Source: Lachnospiraceae bacterium
GTDB taxonomy: Bacteria > Bacillota > Clostridia > Lachnospirales > Lachnospiraceae
Assembly (NCBI GenBank): GCA_021202715.1
Contig: JAJQCL010000050.1
Location: forward strand, 1 to 7,077
Reading direction: 5' to 3'
DNA length: 7,077 bases
Shown here one piece after another: positions 3,581 through 7,077 of this stretch. Made by a program: the position numbers and the translations under genes. The notes beneath the pieces are model-generated. The model had not been told where the DNA came from. It did no database searches and worked only from the letters and a program-made list of their open reading frames with translations. Each line of letters opens with the position of its first letter. Position 1 is the stretch's first letter.

Positions 3581-5698
3581 GTGGCTGGAAGAGAATATCC
3601 GTTGGAGAGAACCAGAAACATTGGTATTATGGCTCATATCGATGCGGGTAAGACCACGTTGACCGAGCGTATCCTGTATTACACGGGTGTAAACTACAAG
3701 ATCGGTGATACGCACGAAGGTACTGCGACCATGGACTGGATGGAACAGGAGCAGGAGCGTGGTATTACGATCACGTCCGCAGCGACCACCTGCCATTGGA
3801 CTCTGGAGAAGGAGCATAAGCCTGCTCCCGGCGCTCTGGAGCACCGGATCAATATCATTGACACCCCCGGACACGTGGATTTCACCGTTGAGGTGGAGCG
3901 TTCTCTGCGTGTGCTGGACGGCGCTGTCGGCGTGTTCTGTGCCAAGGGCGGCGTGGAACCGCAGTCCGAGAATGTATGGCGTCAGGCGGACACCTATAAT
4001 GTCCCCCGTATGGCGTTCATCAACAAGATGGACATCCTCGGCGCGAACTTCTACGGTGCGGTCGATCAGATCCGTACCCGTCTGGGCAAGAATGCGATCT
4101 GCCTGCAGCTGCCGATCGGCAAGGAGGACGAGTTCAAGGGAATCATTGATCTGTTTGAGATGAAAGCCTATTATTATCTGGATGACAAGGGTGAGCAGAT
4201 TGAGATCACCGAGATTCCGGAAGATATGAAGGACCAGGCCGAGGAATACCATACCGAGCTGATCGAGAAGATCTGCGAGCTGGATGACGACCTGATGATG
4301 GCGTATCTGGAGGGTGACGAGCCCTCTGTGGAGGATCTGAAGAAGGTACTCCGCAAGGCGACCTGCGAGTGCCAGGCGATCCCTGTGTGCTGCGGTTCTG
4401 CTTATCGCAACAAGGGCGTGCAGAAAATGCTGGATGCCGTGATCGAGTTTATGCCTTCACCGGTTGACATCCCCCCGATTAAGGGCGTTGACATGGACGG
4501 CAACGATGTGGTGCGGCACTCCTCGGATGAGGAGCCTTTCTCTGCACTGGCGTTTAAGATCATGGCGGATCCCTTTGTTGGGAAACTGGCTTTCTTCCGT
4601 GTGTATTCCGGAACCATGAATTCCGGTTCCTATGTGTACAATGCCACCAAGGGCAAGAAGGAGCGTGTGGGCCGGATCCTGCAGATGCATGCCAACAAGA
4701 GAATGGAGCTGGACAAGGTGTACTCCGGCGATATCGCCGCGGCCGTTGGTTTGAAGGTCACTACGACCGGCGACACCATCTGCGACGAGCAGCATCCGGT
4801 GATTCTGGAGTCCATGGAGTTCCCTGAGCCGGTGATCGATATCGCGATCGAGCCCAAGACCAAGGCTGGTCAGGATAAGATGGGAGAGGCTTTGGCCAAG
4901 CTGGCCGAGGAGGATCCTACCTTCCGCGTTACGACCAACAAGGAAACCGGACAGACTGTTATCGCCGGAATGGGCGAGCTGCATCTGGAAATCATCGTGG
5001 ACCGTCTGCTCCGCGAATTCAAGGTGGAGGCCAACGTGGGCGCCCCGCAGGTGGCCTACAAGGAGGGCTTCACCAAGACCGTCGAGGTGGACAGCAAGTA
5101 TGCCAAGCAGTCCGGCGGACGCGGTCAGTACGGACACTGTAAGGTACGCTTCGAGCCGATGGATGCGAACGCAGAGAAGACCTTCGAGTTCAACTCCGAG
5201 GTCGTCGGCGGCGCCATCCCCAAGGAATATATCCCCGCTGTCGGAGCCGGTATCGAGGAAGCCTCGAAGTCCGGTATCCTGGCCGGATTCCCGGTGCTGG
5301 GTGTGAAAGCGACCGTCTTTGACGGTTCCTACCACGAGGTCGACTCCAGCGAGATGGCCTTCAAGATCGCCGGTTCCATGGCCTTCAAGGACGCCATGGC
5401 CAAGGCCGGCTGCGTGATTCTGGAACCCATCATGCGGGTCGAGGTTACCACCCCGGAGGACTATATGGGCGATGTCATCGGCGACATCAACAGCCGCCGG
5501 GGCCGCATCGAGGGTATGGAGAGCGTCAACGGCTCTCAGCTGATCAAGGGATTCGTTCCGCTGGCTGAGATGTTCGGGTATGCGACCGACCTTCGTTCCA
5601 AGACACAGGGCCGCGGAGCCTACTCCATGTTCTTTGAAAAATATGAGCAGGCGCCCAAGTCTGTGCAGGAAAAAATTATCGCGAACAAACAAAAATAG
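3581..5698 (+). CDS. fusA: Elongation factor G
   Basis: EF-G of 705 residues (E. coli 704), the cytoplasmic GTPase that drives tRNA-mRNA translocation and, with RRF, splits post-termination ribosomes. The G domain shows AHIDAGKT (18-25), the switch I region with RGITI (60-64), DTPGH (94-98), NKMD (148-151) and GSA (272-274). Domains II to V follow. The domain IV tip has SYHEVDSSEMAFK with H585, the counterpart of E. coli H583 that contacts the decoding centre. The stretch between switch I and DTPGH is a few residues longer than in E. coli. It starts with GTG, 7 nt after AGGAGGT (3567-3573). It looks like a canonical fusA1-type protein, not a Tet(M)-like ribosome protection factor, given its str-operon position and complete set of domains. 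Confidence 0.99.
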   Translation: MAGREYPLERTRNIGIMAHIDAGKTTLTERILYYTGVNYKIGDTHEGTATMDWMEQEQERGITITSAATTCHWTLEKEHKPAPGALEHRINIIDTPGHVDFTVEVERSLRVLDGAVGVFCAKGGVEPQSENVWRQADTYNVPRMAFINKMDILGANFYGAVDQIRTRLGKNAICLQLPIGKEDEFKGIIDLFEMKAYYYLDDKGEQIEITEIPEDMKDQAEEYHTELIEKICELDDDLMMAYLEGDEPSVEDLKKVLRKATCECQAIPVCCGSAYRNKGVQKMLDAVIEFMPSPVDIPPIKGVDMDGNDVVRHSSDEEPFSALAFKIMADPFVGKLAFFRVYSGTMNSGSYVYNATKGKKERVGRILQMHANKRMELDKVYSGDIAAAVGLKVTTTGDTICDEQHPVILESMEFPEPVIDIAIEPKTKAGQDKMGEALAKLAEEDPTFRVTTNKETGQTVIAGMGELHLEIIVDRLLREFKVEANVGAPQVAYKEGFTKTVEVDSKYAKQSGGRGQYGHCKVRFEPMDANAEKTFEFNSEVVGGAIPKEYIPAVGAGIEEASKSGILAGFPVLGVKATVFDGSYHEVDSSEMAFKIAGSMAFKDAMAKAGCVILEPIMRVEVTTPEDYMGDVIGDINSRRGRIEGMESVNGSQLIKGFVPLAEMFGYATDLRSKTQGRGAYSMFFEKYEQAPKSVQEKIIANKQK

Positions 5699-5700
5699 GC

Positions 5701-5729
5701 TTGAAAAAAGCAGGCCAATGCAATATAAT
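5701..5729 (+). promoter_or_regulatory. Internal promoter for tuf
   Basis: TTGAAA (5701-5706; 5/6) and TATAAT (5724-5729; 6/6) are spaced by 17 nt, the optimum. The -35 begins 3 nt after the fusA stop codon. Transcription would start near 5736, giving a leader of about 60 nt. It would let EF-Tu be made in excess over EF-G, which fits the high molar demand for EF-Tu in bacteria. Confidence 0.82.
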
Positions 5730-5777
5730 GATTCAGAGCTGTATGAAAATTATGCCAGTTGACAGGCGAAGTGATTC

Positions 5778-5784
5778 AAGGAGG
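5778..5784 (+). promoter_or_regulatory. Ribosome binding site that sets the tuf start
   Basis: AAGGAGG lies 10 nt before the ATG at 5795, slightly longer than the ideal spacing. It decides against an in-frame TTG at 5759, which has no ribosome binding site and would add 12 residues foreign to EF-Tu. Confidence 0.85.
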
Positions 5785-5794
5785 ACAACCCAAA

Positions 5795-6988
5795 ATGGCT
5801 AAAGCTAAGTTTGAGAGAACAAAACCCCATTGCAACATTGGTACGATCGGACACGTCGACCATGGTAAGACGACCCTGACCGCCGCTATCACCAAGACTC
5901 TGCATGAGAGACTGGGAACCGGTGAGTATGTGGCTTTCGAGAACATCGATAAAGCACCCGAAGAGAGAGAGAGAGGTATCACCATCTCCACCGCTCACGT
6001 TGAGTATGAGACGGCGAACCGTCATTACGCTCATGTAGACTGCCCCGGCCATGCTGACTACGTCAAGAACATGATCACCGGTGCTGCGCAGATGGACGGC
6101 GCGATTCTGGTTGTTGCTGCGACCGACGGTGTTATGGCTCAGACCCGTGAGCACATCCTGCTGGCTCGTCAGGTTGGCGTGCCCTACGTGATCGTGTTCA
6201 TGAACAAGTGCGATATGGTTGATGACGAGGAGCTGCTGGAGCTGGTTGACATGGAGATCCGTGAGCTGCTCGACGAGTATGAGTTCCCCGGCGACGACAC
6301 CCCCATCATTCAGGGTTCCGCTCTGAAGGCTCTGGAAGATCCGAGCAGCGAGTGGGGCGACAAGATCATGGAGCTGATGGATGCTGTGGATTCCTACGTT
6401 CCCGATCCTGTTCGTGATACCGATAAGCCTTTCCTGATGCCCGTCGAGGATGTTTTCTCCATCACCGGTCGTGGTACTGTTGCTACCGGCCGTGTGGAGC
6501 GTGGTACGATCCATGTGTCCGACGAGGTTGAGATCGTTGGTATCCATGATGAGAGCCGTAAGGTCGTCGTGACCGGCGTTGAGATGTTCCACAAGCTGCT
6601 GGATGAGGGCCAGGCCGGTGATAACATCGGTGCTCTGCTCCGTGGCGTACAGAGAAACGAGATCGAAAGAGGACAGGTTCTGGCGAAGCCCGGTTCCGTG
6701 ACTCCCCACAAGAAGTTCACCGCTCAGGTGTACGTTCTGACCAAGGATGAGGGTGGTCGTCACACTCCTTTCTTCAATAACTACAGACCCCAGTTCTATT
6801 TCCGTACCACGGACGTGACCGGCGTCTGCGAGCTGCCTGAGGGCACCGAGATGTGCATGCCTGGCGATCATGTTACCATGACCGTTGAGCTGATTTCCAA
6901 GGTTGCCATGGAGGAAGGTCTTCGCTTCGCTATCCGTGAGGGTGGCCGTACGGTTGGCGCTGGCACGGTTGCCACGATCATCGAGTAA
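5795..6988 (+). CDS. tuf: Elongation factor Tu
   Basis: EF-Tu of 397 residues, a typical full length. The GTP-bound form delivers aminoacyl-tRNA to the ribosomal A site. The G domain has GHVDHGKT (19-26), the switch I RGITI (60-64), DCPGH (82-86) with the catalytic-type His86, and NKCD (137-140). Domains II and III follow, with TGRGTVATGRVERG and the C-terminal GGRTVGAGTVATIIE. It lies 96 nt after fusA, with its own promoter in the gap, and is followed by a terminator, so it is probably read both from the str transcript and independently. No second tuf copy is visible in the window. No truncation or frameshift. Confidence 0.99.
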   Translation: MAKAKFERTKPHCNIGTIGHVDHGKTTLTAAITKTLHERLGTGEYVAFENIDKAPEERERGITISTAHVEYETANRHYAHVDCPGHADYVKNMITGAAQMDGAILVVAATDGVMAQTREHILLARQVGVPYVIVFMNKCDMVDDEELLELVDMEIRELLDEYEFPGDDTPIIQGSALKALEDPSSEWGDKIMELMDAVDSYVPDPVRDTDKPFLMPVEDVFSITGRGTVATGRVERGTIHVSDEVEIVGIHDESRKVVVTGVEMFHKLLDEGQAGDNIGALLRGVQRNEIERGQVLAKPGSVTPHKKFTAQVYVLTKDEGGRHTPFFNNYRPQFYFRTTDVTGVCELPEGTEMCMPGDHVTMTVELISKVAMEEGLRFAIREGGRTVGAGTVATIIE

Positions 6989-7033
6989 TGATTCTATAAA
7001 ACGTTTCGCGGGATGACGTCTTGCGATTCATGG

Positions 7034-7077
7034 AGCCGCAGTCTCTTGCGTATGTGAGGGGCTGCGGCTTATTCTTT
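7034..7077 (+). terminator. Rho-independent terminator after tuf
   Basis: AGCCGCAG (7034-7041) pairs exactly with CTGCGGCT (7062-7069). The stem can continue inward with about five weaker pairs (7042-7046 with 7057-7061). A T-rich tail, TTATTCTTT, runs to the window edge. It starts 45 nt after the tuf stop and marks the end of the str unit, so no downstream gene such as rpsJ is joined to it without readthrough. Confidence 0.85.

Noticed and set aside
4457..5692. A 411-codon open frame on the minus strand opposite fusA
   Set aside because: The strong codon bias of fusA (CTG, GAG, AAG, GGC) leaves few stop codons on the opposite strand. The translation resembles no family I know, and the plus-strand gene is certain.
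5718..5762. A 14-codon plus-strand open frame in the fusA-tuf spacer
   Set aside because: It covers the -10 of the tuf promoter and has no convincing ribosome binding site; transcripts from that promoter would start inside it.
5750..6871. A 373-codon open frame on the minus strand opposite tuf
   Set aside because: Same codon-bias effect; it lies almost wholly within tuf and starts and ends without relation to any regulatory site.

Overview
The window looks like a Gram-positive, moderately GC-rich member of the Clostridia; a Lachnospiraceae-like organism is my best guess. The signs are strong AGGAGG-type ribosome binding sites before every gene, GTG starts on rpsG and fusA, the rpsL-rpsG-fusA-tuf order, an S12 of 137 residues (longer at its N-terminal side than the E. 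coli protein), and an EF-Tu of the clostridial type. The assignment is an inference from gene content; no 16S rRNA or other taxonomic marker is present.

Layout: (1) 44-1834, an ammonium channel of the Amt/MEP/Rh family fused in frame to a complete P-II nitrogen sensor domain. (2) 1835-2227, a non-coding interval holding a GC-rich hairpin just after the gene, a very stable double stem-loop (1973-2036), a 26-bp tandem repeat (2046-2097), a strong sigma-A-type promoter abutting the repeat (2098-2125), and a leader with two small hairpins. (3) 2228-2641, rpsL (S12), with a stem-loop spanning its stop codon. (4) 2642-3092, an unusually long, hairpin-rich rpsL-rpsG spacer with a 56-nt element present twice and a nested stem-loop between the copies. 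(5) 3093-3563, rpsG (S7), followed after 17 nt by (6) 3581-5698, fusA (EF-G). (7) 5699-5794, a short spacer carrying a near-consensus promoter for (8) 5795-6988, tuf (EF-Tu). (9) A rho-independent terminator at the right edge closes the unit.

The four str genes supply the translation machinery: S12 and S7 are parts of the 30S decoding centre and head, EF-G drives translocation and EF-Tu delivers aminoacyl-tRNA. The Amt-PII fusion concerns nitrogen uptake and has no evident functional link to them. It occupies the place where rpoC often lies upstream of rpsL, so this str cluster seems to be uncoupled from rpoBC and driven by its own promoter.

I found no clear novel defence, mobile or biosynthetic system. 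The points of real interest are the fused P-II domain, which keeps its ligand-binding and channel-plugging residues but has lost the uridylylation tyrosine, and the two structured intergenic regions flanking rpsL. All structures were read by eye; none was folded or searched against a database.
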